This document shows, in pieces, positions 29,717 through 39,368 of a stretch of DNA of 64,000 bases (position 1 is the first letter of the stretch; the number at the start of each line of letters is the position of its first letter). This DNA is from Eudorina sp. 2006-703-Eu-15 (taxonomy: Eukaryota > Chlorophyta > Chlorophyceae > Chlamydomonadales > Volvocaceae). The notes under the pieces were generated by a model. The model was not told the DNA's origin. It was given only the letters and a program-made list of their open reading frames with translations, and did no database searches. Location of the stretch: NCBI GenBank assembly GCA_003117195.1, contig BDSI01000055.1, positions 558,001 through 622,000 of the forward strand. The letters run 5' to 3'. The position numbers were made by a program, and so were the translations under genes.

Positions 29717-31300
29717 CCGCGGGGTGACTGTGAAACACCGACGAAGCACTCCTCGTTGACAACACGAGGCTGCGGACGCATCCTGGGGAAAGGGCCATGT
29801 ACGGCACCGCCAGTGCTGCCGTCGCCGTACGCGTCATGCCGGCTGCCGTCGACGCTGTCGACGTCTGCGGGCGCCGGAAAGACGCGGCTCGGCGGGAATA
29901 CCTGGACCACGGCTGCCGCCGCTGCCGGTGGTGCCGGCGCCGCGCCCTCCGCCAGCCGCTGCTGCTTCCAGCGCTGCCGCACCCACAGCTCGTCCTGCAC
30001 CTCCGGCGCCGATTGCAGGCTGCACATCTGCAGCAGGCGCTGCTTCGCAAACGCCTCCGCCGTCGCGGCGCCGGAGGCGGAGCTCCGCCGCTCTGCCGCC
30101 GTCGTCACCGCCGCATGCTGCTGCTGCTGCTGACGTGGCAGTAGCAGCGTCATCCTCTGCATCTCCATGGGGCCATACCTCAGTGATGAGAGCCTCCTGG
30201 GCAGTGCCGGCGCTGCCTCGCCGCCACCGTCCTGGGCCGCCGCGGCCGCGCCGGCCGCGGTGCCACTGAGCGCCGCCGGGATCACCCAGGCACCGCCGCT
30301 GCGGCCCCAGCCACCGTTGTCGCTGTGGTCGCTGGCATTGACTGGTGATGGTAAGACGCTTCTGAAATCTGGCTCAGCTGGTTTTCCACAAGCTCATTGC
30401 GGACAGGTGCAGTGCCCGAGGTCCAGTTAGGGAAAGATGTCTGCCCGTGGTTGAGGATAACGAGAGACGAAGAGCCCTCACCAACCCATGACACTGCTGA
30501 GGACGTGACATATTCTTCTTCGCCTGTCCGGTCCTGTCGCATCATCTGGCGAAGGAGCAGCGCTTGCGCGAGGTTCGGGTCAACCTTCGACACAGAAATC
30601 AACATAATTCGCGCATATCTGTATCCGCACACAAGACCCACATCAGGGGGCGATGCACACCCACCCAGCCCACCCACCCCCGCGATCCAGCTACACAACC
30701 CACCCAGCTGCCGCCGCACTTCTGACAGGCATCGGCGAGAGGGGTGCGCGTATCCGTACAAGTACACCGGTATCGCCTCCGCCCGACCCAGCACCCTCAA
30801 CGCCGGGCAACCGCCACTGCCGCCGCCGCCGGCCGCCGCCGCCTCCGTCCCGCTGCCGCCGCCATCATCGTCGTCCTGCGACAAGTGCCAAGCAATGTAC
30901 TGCACGCACGACGCCGCTACCGCCAGCCCCGCCAGCCCCGGCGGCGGCGGCTCCCATACTGTGGCGGTACCACCGACGGCAAACAATACATGGAGACCCT
31001 AATTGCGCACGCGGACCACTAGGTGAAGGCGAGGACCGTCGGGGTATAGTGGTAGGGAGGATGTGCGCGTGAGACCCCATCAGCCCCCAAACAGCGCGAC
31101 AACGACGCCAAAGGCGCCAACAGCACATGGCCATGGCTCCGCGCAACACCGCCTGGGGGCCTTTGGGCCCTCAGCACGATGACCACCCTAAGACGCCGCC
31201 GCCGCGAGTACCACGTCCATCCCCGTACGCTGTCGTCACGTGTCCGAGGCAGCAGCAAGCGGGCGGCCAAAAAACAGCCCACGAACAAAAGCTTCTTCTT
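29704..31300 (-). CDS. Poorly resolved multi-exon gene, function unknown
   Basis: The last exon is probably 30298-29704: an acceptor (ggccgcag) opens GGAWVIPAALSGT, and Ala/Gln-rich stretches surround a helical segment (EVQDELWVRQRWKQQRLAEG) before the stop at 29704. Further exons are suggested at about 30965-30750, with a hydrophobic [18 protein letters not shown] followed by Asp and Gly runs, and near 31300-31200 (REKKKLLFVGCFLAARLLL). Their splice sites could not be chained with confidence, so the start and exon number are uncertain. A small membrane-associated protein is one possibility. Its 3' end overlaps the convergent F-box fragment. Confidence 0.3.
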
Positions 31301-32020
31301 CTCCCTCTTGGCGGGTGGCGGGCTGTGTGGCGCGGCGCACATGCACGCCGGAGTCCTGGGTACCCACCCTGGAGCCAACATGGGCCCATCATAAGGACCA
31401 CGAGGCCCCACACAACCTGTCGGTGGTGCCGCACCTGACCGCCAAGGTCACCCGGACACACTCCCACACTTCCACACTTCGTAATGCTGTACGGTATTCA
31501 TCAGATGTCCCCAATCAAGAAGAGGACATGGCAGCACGGGGATTTACCTGCTACCTGTCCCTCGTGCTTCCCTACTGCGAAAGGTCGGCCATGCCAGGTT
31601 GCCAGCAATTGTTTGACACAGTCTGCGTGTCTGCTCCTGCTCGCTCCGGCTCGCTCCGGCTATCACCCGCTCCCACCCCCCGTCTTTAACACCTCACCCC
31701 CCTTGCAATGCGGCCCCCCTCCCCGCCAGCCGCCCATAAAGCTGCCTGCACCCGGCTGCACTTCTCCCATCATGCCTCCCCCATGCGACTCATGCGATCC
31801 TCCAACATCCTAGCCGACACACGGCCTCCTCTTCTTCACAACAGACCCACTGCCGTCCCCGTTCAAGCCCTAACTCATCCGGCCAGGCCCACTCCCCATA
31901 CGGTGAACGAGGATCAGTACCTCACACTATGCACCCCAGTACTGATGTTGCGGCCGCCGATTTATTGCTGCTGCTGTTCTGTGGCTGGCTTGCTTGAGCT
32001 TTCCTTGCTGCCGAGCCGCA

Positions 32021-32368
32021 TCAGTGCATCAGTGCGTATGTGCACGCCAAAAGCCCCACGGCAACTGCACCCCCCGCCACCATGGTTGCAACGGCAACCT
32101 TGCTCATCCCCTTGTCACATCCAATGGCCAGCCTGTCAGTAGCAGCACTGCCGGTGTTGCCAAGCTCCTTCATGGCCGCTCCGCTGCTGCCACCCAATCC
32201 ATCCAAAGCGCCAGCGCTTGCGCTGGACAGCGCATCCACAGAGCTTGACGTCCTGTGTCCAAAGCTCCCCACATTGTAAGCCAGGTACGCCACACTAATG
32301 GGCAAGGCGGCTGTACCCACAGCTGCAACCCACGATGCCATGATTGCCCCTGCGACAGAAACAAACAT
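32021..32368 (-). CDS. Small two-helix membrane protein, 115 residues, unknown
   Basis: The frame runs from ATG to TGA. Hydrophobic segments at residues 8-30 (MASWVAAVGTAALPISVAYL) and 90-113 flank a Gly/Ser-rich middle, giving a hairpin membrane topology. The bases before residue 7 (tttgtttctgtcgcag) also look like a splice acceptor, so translation may instead start at the Met of MASWVAA. No family is recognised. It lies near the helicase gene on the opposite strand. Confidence 0.4.
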   Translation of the reverse strand: MFVSVAGAIMASWVAAVGTAALPISVAYLAYNVGSFGHRTSSSVDALSSASAGALDGLGGSSGAAMKELGNTGSAATDRLAIGCDKGMSKVAVATMVAGGAVAVGLLACTYALMH

Positions 32369-32539
32369 TGTAGTCAGGAGAGCCGGCGTGTCCTTACCTA
32401 AGCTACGGATAAGAAATGCACTTTATATTGCAATTCATTTTCGATAGGCCCGCCGGGGGCACGCAACACTCTAATGAGCGACAACCTCGCTCCGCTAACC
32501 ACCACACCCTTGAAATAATACAGAAGTAGACTCGAAATA

Positions 32540-32812
32540 TTACGAGATGTGAAATTCATCTATCAACCGCCCTGCCGGCGGCCTCTGCGTGGGTACAGAT
32601 CCGTTCAAAGCAGCCCAAACCTGACCGAGCCCATGGTGAAACCATATCCATGAGAAACTGACCTTGACTTTATCGGTGAGTATATGGTCACCAGAAGAGT
32701 GAAGGACGTAGGCAAAGGGGCCTGGAGCTCCCTGCAGGTCAGATTCCAAGTAGAGACTTACAAACATCCAAAGAACGAGTATCGCCAAGATACCAACACT
32801 GCCAAACGGCAC
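32540..32812 (-). CDS. Short membrane ORF upstream of the helicase, unknown
   Basis: The frame is open for 90 codons and ends with TAA at 32540. It has no ATG at the 5' end: the first codon shown is GTG, and a ggtaag/tag pair just upstream hints at a spliced first exon. Residues 5-22 form one hydrophobic helix (VGILAILVLWMFVSLYL) and the rest is soluble. No family is recognised. Confidence 0.3.
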   Translation of the reverse strand: MPFGSVGILAILVLWMFVSLYLESDLQGAPGPFAYVLHSSGDHILTDKVKVSFSWIWFHHGLGQVWAALNGSVPTQRPPAGRLIDEFHIS

Positions 32813-32930
32813 CAGCTCTTGTGAAGCGCTACCTTACCGGACAACTGGGCGCTAATTGTCAGACAGTGCCCTGCATTTAGCAGAACAGGTAACAAGCAAA
32901 CACTGTGAATTCAGTAGAGCATCGTTGACT

Positions 32931-35210
32931 ATGGCACAACGGGGCATGCTCACGCATCCTATCGACAAATACTGTGCACGCCCTGCTTGCCTTCACCATA
33001 TCACATTTGTCGCGTACTTTAGGGATTACAGCATCGTCCCACCCAATGGCCGTCACCCTTACCCTGACTATACCCCTGACGTCCTGCATGACGAGCATGA
33101 CAACAACGCTGATCCCGCGCTGGATGCTGCTACGCATAACGCTGCCCTCATCCGCCACCCTGAAGTGCGGCCGCAAGGCCTTGTAAACCCGCGGCCGGAT
33201 GGCCTTGATGTGGTCCCTGAGACCCTGAACGATACACCTGCGCTACCGTCGCCTAATCTTCGTGCAGACCCGGACGCCGAACTCTCTGATGATGACGACG
33301 ATACCGCACCTGCTGCTTCCGCTGCTGGCAACTCACACCCGGGGCACGGCAACGGTACGGAGGTTGGAATTGACATGCTCGGGAACCGGGTCATCAAGCT
33401 TAACGCTCCAAAAATAGTACGATTCACGGACTACAATCCGGCGCACAACCTCGAGGGCTTCTGTTACAACTTGCTGCTCGAGCACTGCCCATTCCAGCGC
33501 GAATCAGACCTGCTGACAAATGGGTCGGACTCGTACTACCTTGAATGCATTGCACGCGGTATCATACATCAGGCTGATGACCTGGAATCCCTGGTGAGCA
33601 CCTATGCTGCCAGCCGCCTCCTAGCGCATGATCAGCACCAGGCCATGTTTGAAGCAGTGATGTCCAAAATCAGCAGCCTCGGCCACATGCTGGGCCATGA
33701 AGAGGACGCCGATGAAGCGACCACTGCCCCCCCTGGGGACATTGCTGCACAGCTGCAAGCTGCGCTTGACATTGCACATGACGACCCCGTTGCCGCGCCG
33801 CTGCAGAATGAGTTTGCAGATACTGCAGCAGTGGAATGCTCACCAGACCAGCAGCGGGTGCTGGACGCGCTCACGCAGCCAGGCGCCTCGGGCATTCACT
33901 TTGTCACCGGTGAGCCGGGGTCGGGCAAAACATTTCTGATCAAACGCCTGGTGCACACGTTCCGCAGTAGCGGACAGTGTGTGTTGCTATGCGCCTCAAC
34001 CGGGGCAGCTGCCAACCGCCTCAGCTCCAGTGCAACGACATTCCATTCCGCGTTTGCGATCAACCCGACCCGCCTCTATCTCACACCGTTCTTACCCATG
34101 ACCCCTGCACACGACAAGCTCCGCGAGGCAGATGTCGTCATCTGTGATGAGTTCTCAATGCTCACCAGTCACCTTCTCAACATTGCCATCATGCGCATCA
34201 GCCAGAGCACTCCCGGGCCAGTGACGGCGGCACAGGCCATCGCCAGGAAACTTATCATTTTTGTGGGCGACCCTGCCCAGCTGCCACCTGTGTGCAAGCA
34301 CAAGACAAACCCCAACGTCTGCACTGCTTGCCATGTCGCAAGGGGCCCTATCTGGCTCACTGCCAAGCACCATGTCCTCACCACTGTCCACCGCCAAGTG
34401 TCTGATAACGACCTGCTGTCATTCCTAAAGCACATTCGGACAGACCCGCCAACACAGCGCTACCTCGCTGAAACCTTCCAGGCATGCACAACAACAATTG
34501 CTGACCTCTGGACGGCATTACATGCAAGGCTGCCATTCGTGATTCTCTGCACCCATAACAGCGACGTCAACATGTACAATGCCATGGCCTTTAGCCGCCT
34601 CTTTTGCGTCGCCGCTCCCGGACAGCCTCTGCACCAGCAAAGGGTGCACTTGGTGCAAACCACCACTAACATGCCCAGCAGCATCACCGACAACAACGCC
34701 GATGCAGCTGCCTGGGCACTTGGCACCACTGACGACTTCCACACGCTGCCCTTTGTCACAGTAGGGGCCCGAGTCATCCTGAATACCAATCTCGACATCC
34801 CGCGTGGCGCAGTCAATGGCGCGACAGGCACGGTATCGCTGGTGGCTGTCACTCCAGGACCGGCTGGCGACCTGGTCCGCACCATTACGGTTTGCCTTGA
34901 TTCCACGGGTCAAAACATTGTCGTACGTAAGATGACTCGCGAGAGCAAAACATTTGCTGGCGTCAGGTATTATCGAGCCACCTTCCCCTTGTCGTTGGGA
35001 TATGCATTGACAGGGCATCGCTCGCAGGGTGCCACGTACCACTGCCTAGTCTTCATAAGTGTGCGCAATGCATTCTGTGCCGGCCTACTGTACGTCATGC
35101 TCTCACGCACCGTTTCGCGCAATAACCTGCGCATCCTTACTCCACTCACGCCAAATATGTTCATCCCCGTGCCCCGTGAGTTCATTCAGCCCCCGGGCGC
35201 AGCTTCGTAG
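32931..35210 (+). CDS. Helitron-type Pif1-like helicase lacking a Rep domain
   Basis: The frame is 759 residues from the ATG at 32931; it is also open upstream to about 32856 without ATG. Residues 10-30 (DKYCARP, then ITFVAYFRDY) and about 155-180 (FCYNLLLEHCPFQRESDLL) match the linker that follows Rep in Helitron RepHel proteins. The SF1B helicase motifs are in order: Walker A GEPGSGKT (about 327), CDEFSML (about 406), GDPAQLPPV (about 446), TVHRQ (about 486), LTGHRSQGATY (about 693) and LYVMLSRTVS (about 720). The protein should be a 5'-3' DNA helicase. The HUH nickase domain is absent and nothing resembling it was seen upstream. A TGTAA signal lies 60 bases past the stop. Confidence 0.75.
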   Translation: MAQRGMLTHPIDKYCARPACLHHITFVAYFRDYSIVPPNGRHPYPDYTPDVLHDEHDNNADPALDAATHNAALIRHPEVRPQGLVNPRPDGLDVVPETLNDTPALPSPNLRADPDAELSDDDDDTAPAASAAGNSHPGHGNGTEVGIDMLGNRVIKLNAPKIVRFTDYNPAHNLEGFCYNLLLEHCPFQRESDLLTNGSDSYYLECIARGIIHQADDLESLVSTYAASRLLAHDQHQAMFEAVMSKISSLGHMLGHEEDADEATTAPPGDIAAQLQAALDIAHDDPVAAPLQNEFADTAAVECSPDQQRVLDALTQPGASGIHFVTGEPGSGKTFLIKRLVHTFRSSGQCVLLCASTGAAANRLSSSATTFHSAFAINPTRLYLTPFLPMTPAHDKLREADVVICDEFSMLTSHLLNIAIMRISQSTPGPVTAAQAIARKLIIFVGDPAQLPPVCKHKTNPNVCTACHVARGPIWLTAKHHVLTTVHRQVSDNDLLSFLKHIRTDPPTQRYLAETFQACTTTIADLWTALHARLPFVILCTHNSDVNMYNAMAFSRLFCVAAPGQPLHQQRVHLVQTTTNMPSSITDNNADAAAWALGTTDDFHTLPFVTVGARVILNTNLDIPRGAVNGATGTVSLVAVTPGPAGDLVRTITVCLDSTGQNIVVRKMTRESKTFAGVRYYRATFPLSLGYALTGHRSQGATYHCLVFISVRNAFCAGLLYVMLSRTVSRNNLRILTPLTPNMFIPVPREFIQPPGAAS

Positions 35211-35269
35211 CACATGCTCGTTACCGTCCGCTCACACTGAACTACGTACTACCATGCATTCAACACTGC

Positions 35270-35274
35270 TGTAA
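35270..35274 (+). terminator. TGTAA poly(A)-type signal of the helicase gene
   Basis: TGTAA lies 60 bases beyond the helicase stop codon, the typical spacing in volvocine algae. Confidence 0.5.
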
Positions 35275-35357
35275 CTGCCAATGTCCGTAGCTTGCATCCG
35301 TCTGATTCACCTTTGCTGTGCTGCATTCATACGCATTCCCTGCTCAGTTTCCCGACC

Positions 35358-36498
35358 ATGTCCAGCAAAGCGACCGGGAGGAAGCGCGACTACGCCACCG
35401 CCAAGTCCAAGGTGAATATAAGCAGCCTCTTCACAGCCATGAAGGCGGCCAACCCCACCCTGATGGTCAGCCCCAAAAAGCCGCGCCTGGGGGGCGGCTT
35501 CCCAAGACGCCTCCGTGTCAAGGAAAGGATGCAGCTCAATGATGTTGGCGTCCACCCTAATGATGACCGCGTCACAAAATTGTACGAGTCCCAAGACGAG
35601 CTCGACAGCGTGCTGACGGAAGCAAAAGACGCCCACAGCGCTCTCAAGAAGGACAAGGCCAAGCAGGGCCTGTCCCTCGCAACAGGTGAGATCTCAGCCA
35701 ACCGCTTGCTCATCCTGCAACCACACTCACAACAGCTACCTAACAACCGCATGCTGCATGTAGGCGACCTCAAGTGGGCAGCAGAACTCGCAACCGGGGA
35801 GCCTGTGGAGGACACCATGTCCACTGCGGAGGCCTGGCGCGTGTACAACACCAACTGGCATGTCAAGCTGGCCACCCTCAAGCAGCTGGTGCTTGACTTT
35901 GGATTGCCCGCCAACGACGCCAAGGAGCTCAGTGAAAGCGCCGCTCAGGACCTGCTGCAGCAGGCCAAGGAGCAGATGAACAAAATGCAGGTCAGTGGTT
36001 CATATCTCAATGTAGGACAAAACACACAACATGGGTGGTGAGGGCTGGGTTCATTGCCTGACAGTTAACTGCTTTATGACTTGGTCATCACTCTGCTGCT
36101 TCATTTCCACCCTGCCTTGCAAACAGGATGACGGGCAGGACGACGCCTCTGACCCAAGCGCAGATGCCCATCCAGACACCGCGTGACTCGCGACTCACGC
36201 ACACCCACATCCGACCACAGCTAGCCAGCAACAGCCACGCCTGCATTATATCTACACCATCACGCACACAGCTGATGGACGGACCTACGTGGGGCAGACC
36301 ACAGATCCAGAACGCAGATGGAGGCAGCATCAGCAACGACCACCCAAGCTAATGTGCCGGGATGCAGCACACTATGACAACTTTACCAGCGGCTTCACCT
36401 TCAAAGTGGTGCAGACCACACCCTCTGGGCGTGCCGCCAACGACGCAGAGGCGCAACTCATCACTGCGCTGAGAGCGGAAGGATGTCACGCCGATTGA
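35358..36498 (+). CDS. Unknown basic/coiled-coil protein with downstream GIY-YIG nuclease domain, alternatively spliced or broken by TGA
   Basis: Exon 1 (35358-35990, ATG) encodes 211 residues: a Lys-rich N-terminus, then helices (QDELDSVLTEAKDAHSALKK) and a C-terminal helix. With donor CAG|GTCAGT and acceptor aaacag at 36126, exon 2 adds DDGQDD and 13 more residues and stops at TGA 36184. The same frame continues past that TGA into a GIY-YIG domain (36240-36498): HYIYTIT, RTYVGQTTDPERRW and a late Glu in DAEAQLI. A second acceptor at 36228 (ctagccag|CAA) joins exon 1 to the nuclease in frame and skips the TGA. GIY-YIG enzymes cut DNA. The domain call is good; which product is made is unknown. 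It may belong with the helicase in one mobile unit. Confidence 0.6.
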
Positions 36499-37052
36499 CT
36501 GCACCCGTCAGTTTACTGCTCCAATTCGGTTATTTGCGGTTATTGTGAGTTGTTGTGTGATTCGGTTGTCCGTTTCCTTTGGTTTCAGGACCATCACTGA
36601 TGGTAGAGTGTCGTACTTGTTTGTCTTGTGATTTAGGTCGAGGCTTTGCCTTGGTGCTTTGTCTCGATTTGCTCTTCGGCAATAGCCGATGAGCAACTAG
36701 TAGGCCCCTTTCGTTGGGTTATGGACCTGGCCTAGCGGAAGAGACATGTAAGGTCGTTCATCACATCATTCATCTTCTGGACCGAGCCCTTGCTCCATTG
36801 TCATCATTTGCACGCATAGTGCTTACATCAGCGTTATGGACAGCTGCGCGGCGTCGATTCTGCAACGGACCAGCCAGCTGATCCTACCTTCGGCCTTGCC
36901 TCCGGTGTCGCGAACCTACAACAGCGTTTCTGCTGCCTCCACGATGGCACGTTATTTCTGATCTTGTGTTGATGCAGACTTGTTTGAATGGAACAGCCAA
37001 CGTGCGCGCATGCGCTGAGGAGTCTCTTTTCTTCTTCGCGCATGCTTTCCCA
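36499..37052. other. Spacer between the GIY-YIG gene and retroelement 2
   Basis: No gene, repeat or structured element is recognised. Confidence 0.4.
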
Positions 37053-37788
37053 GGGATGCGGTGTTAAAAGGGAATGGAGGTGCAAGCGGACGACCACAAG
37101 CTTCGACGATGAAGAGCTGTTGCGAAGGCACACCACGTGCGCTCGCACAGCGCTGCAAAGCAGAAAGCTGTAAGTCCCCTTCTCACCGCGCCGGCTGTTA
37201 CAACAGAGCGTGAGGATCGCGAGTTCCCACGCGCTGAGCTGCCGGTAAAAGGTGCCAATGTGAGTAGTGATGTGATCAGGAGCAGAATACTTGTGCGACT
37301 GAAATGCACAGGGCCTTTAGTCTAGCTCAGAGGACGCTTACAATCATCCAGACAGAGCCGAAAAGCGATGCTTACCAGCACGCTTTTGGCTAATAAGCGC
37401 AAACGCAGACGTACGACCTCGCGGGTTCGAACGCCTCTCAAGTTCGTAAGGCCGACTGGAGTCTCGCCGCAACGCGGTGCTCCAATACACACGCAAATAA
37501 GACGCCAAGATATACGCAACGGAATAAACAACGCAAAGCAATTCACGGTTGCTACCTGATCCCAGCTCACGAATCGATCGATCACTCTTTCCCGCTCGAT
37601 TCCTCACACCTACGGGCCGACTACCGACTGGGCGGCGGTTACAACGCGCGCCATAACGCATCGCGACGGAACACCTCACTCGCGACAAAACGGTGGGCTA
37701 ATGCCACAAACTAACCAACATAAATCCGAATTAGGTAACTGCTGCTTGCTGCGCAGTAAAATGACGATGACACCCAAACGGCGCGACA
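37053..37788 (-). repeat. 3' LTR-like repeat of retroelement 2
   Basis: It starts TGTCGCGCC after the GACAGCTGTC palindrome and is colinear with repeat A of element 1. Shared blocks are tcgcttttcggctct, gagctag plus ggccctgtg, a gttgtaac block and cgcacgtgg. It is far more diverged than the A1/A2 pair. The right boundary (atccc at 37053-37057) is set by homology. Confidence 0.6.
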
Positions 37789-37908
37789 GCTGTCAGGCCG
37801 TATGACTGCTCTACTGACGTAATAAGTGCCTAGGGGAGACTCCCCCCCCAAGCGGTCACCCGATGCATGCAGGGTGATCCGCGGCGACTAAGCCACGAGG
37901 CACGAACT

Positions 37909-39264
37909 TTAAACCAAATCTTCCACCAAACCGCTATCTTTCACGATCAGCTGCTTGACCAACGGCGACGCGAAAATGATCACCCACATGAACAGCGCCT
38001 CCTCGGATGGAACAAGGGGGCAGCGCAGCATAAGCAAACGACCCTGCCGCTGCAACGACTTCAACCAGCGCATGCGCAACTCATCCGCCGTAGCGATATA
38101 TGACACAGGGACACGCGCCACCACGAAACTTTGCGTGAAACGGACTGCCGCTGGCAAGGCCAGATCAAGCACATGACCGGAAGCAGACAAGAACACAGAC
38201 TGGACGGCGGACACCTGCCGCTGCACTGACTCATAAAACGACGGCACCAACAGCCCCTTAGGATCGGCAGACTTACCTTTCATGATGCGGACACCATGCG
38301 ACATCAAAACCGACCGCACCGCCGGTGAGACCTCCCAAGGGCAAACGACCTCCCCCACCATGCCCAGATCCAACGCCGACTTCAACACATCGACATGCTC
38401 GCTGGGCACGCTGGACTCGGTGAAACTGCTGGACAGCGCATTGGAGATGAGTGCAACCTTGGACGCGGAGTGCTCCCCAGGCATGGCCATAGAGAGTGCA
38501 GCGGCTACCGCCCCCCCAGATTCCAAGCTCCAATCCCCTGACTGGACGGAGGTCACCGCCGCTGAGGCGCGTAGAACACGTGTTGGGCGTGGACTAGTGG
38601 GGGCAAGCATAGTGCGCAGCTGTCGTACCGTGACCATTTCGCTGGCGCCATTTTGATACACGACGTCAAACAAATGAGTACGGCCCTGAAGGCCTACGTA
38701 AGTGGCAATGCCGGAAACAGCACCTTGCGCACCCATCCCGGACCCTGTGTGAAGCACCCTGGCACCCTGCAGATGCTTTAGGTACGAAGGGGGCTCAGGC
38801 ACAGGCTTGGGGGACGCATCGGGAACAGCCACCTTGGCAAGAGGCCTGGCATCAATCTGCTGGGGAGTGATACCTTGAGCGACGCACTCGGGGCACACCC
38901 AGGTACCCTCGGGGATACGACGCAACGGGGGAGTGAGACAGTACGTGTGCCAGCCCTTCCCGCAGCCATCGCAGAGCAACATCCACTCGTCACCGGACGG
39001 GGATCGGCACACTTCACAAGGGAGCAAAGCAGAGGGTTTAGCAAGACGTGGATCCACAGTCTCATCCCGAATGGGCAGGTGGCAAGGAGCACAATCCTTT
39101 ACGTGAGATTTGAGTGTCAACCCGTTCTGACCCTGAAGAACCAAAACACCGGTGGGCCGCACCTCAATGACCCGCAGGATAGTGGGCCTGGCGGCGGGGT
39201 CCAGCGTCGTCTGAGAAGTAGTATTGCGATAGTAGACATAGTCCCCAACCTCGAACTCGCGCAT
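37909..39264 (-). CDS. Retroelement 2 C-terminal pol: integrase CTD, PHD finger, Tudor-like segment, terminal domain
   Basis: The frame is intact for 451 codons beginning MREFEVGDYVYYRN, the integrase C-terminal barrel, which normally follows the catalytic core without a stop. A PHD finger follows with CEVC, LLCDGCGKGWHTYC and WVCPECV in C4HC3 order. Next is a Tudor-like strand set (THLFDVVYQNGASEMVTV). The last 140 residues include VVCPWEVSPAVRSVLMSHGV and DELRMRWLKSLQRQGRLLML. This domain also closes the element 1 protein, so it is under selection. Its fold is not recognised with certainty; a degenerate N6-type methyltransferase is conceivable. In the ancestor this was one protein with the integrase; here a one-base loss near 39285 separates them. 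Confidence 0.7.
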   Translation of the reverse strand: MREFEVGDYVYYRNTTSQTTLDPAARPTILRVIEVRPTGVLVLQGQNGLTLKSHVKDCAPCHLPIRDETVDPRLAKPSALLPCEVCRSPSGDEWMLLCDGCGKGWHTYCLTPPLRRIPEGTWVCPECVAQGITPQQIDARPLAKVAVPDASPKPVPEPPSYLKHLQGARVLHTGSGMGAQGAVSGIATYVGLQGRTHLFDVVYQNGASEMVTVRQLRTMLAPTSPRPTRVLRASAAVTSVQSGDWSLESGGAVAAALSMAMPGEHSASKVALISNALSSSFTESSVPSEHVDVLKSALDLGMVGEVVCPWEVSPAVRSVLMSHGVRIMKGKSADPKGLLVPSFYESVQRQVSAVQSVFLSASGHVLDLALPAAVRFTQSFVVARVPVSYIATADELRMRWLKSLQRQGRLLMLRCPLVPSEEALFMWVIIFASPLVKQLIVKDSGLVEDLV

Positions 39265-39368
39265 TTTTGGATGGTAGCCACCCCACGAAGAGCAGCATAC
39301 CGAAGGGTGTCCCTGTGCTGCGCGATCAGCAGGTTATCCCCAGCAATGGAGATGCGCTGCCGCATGGC

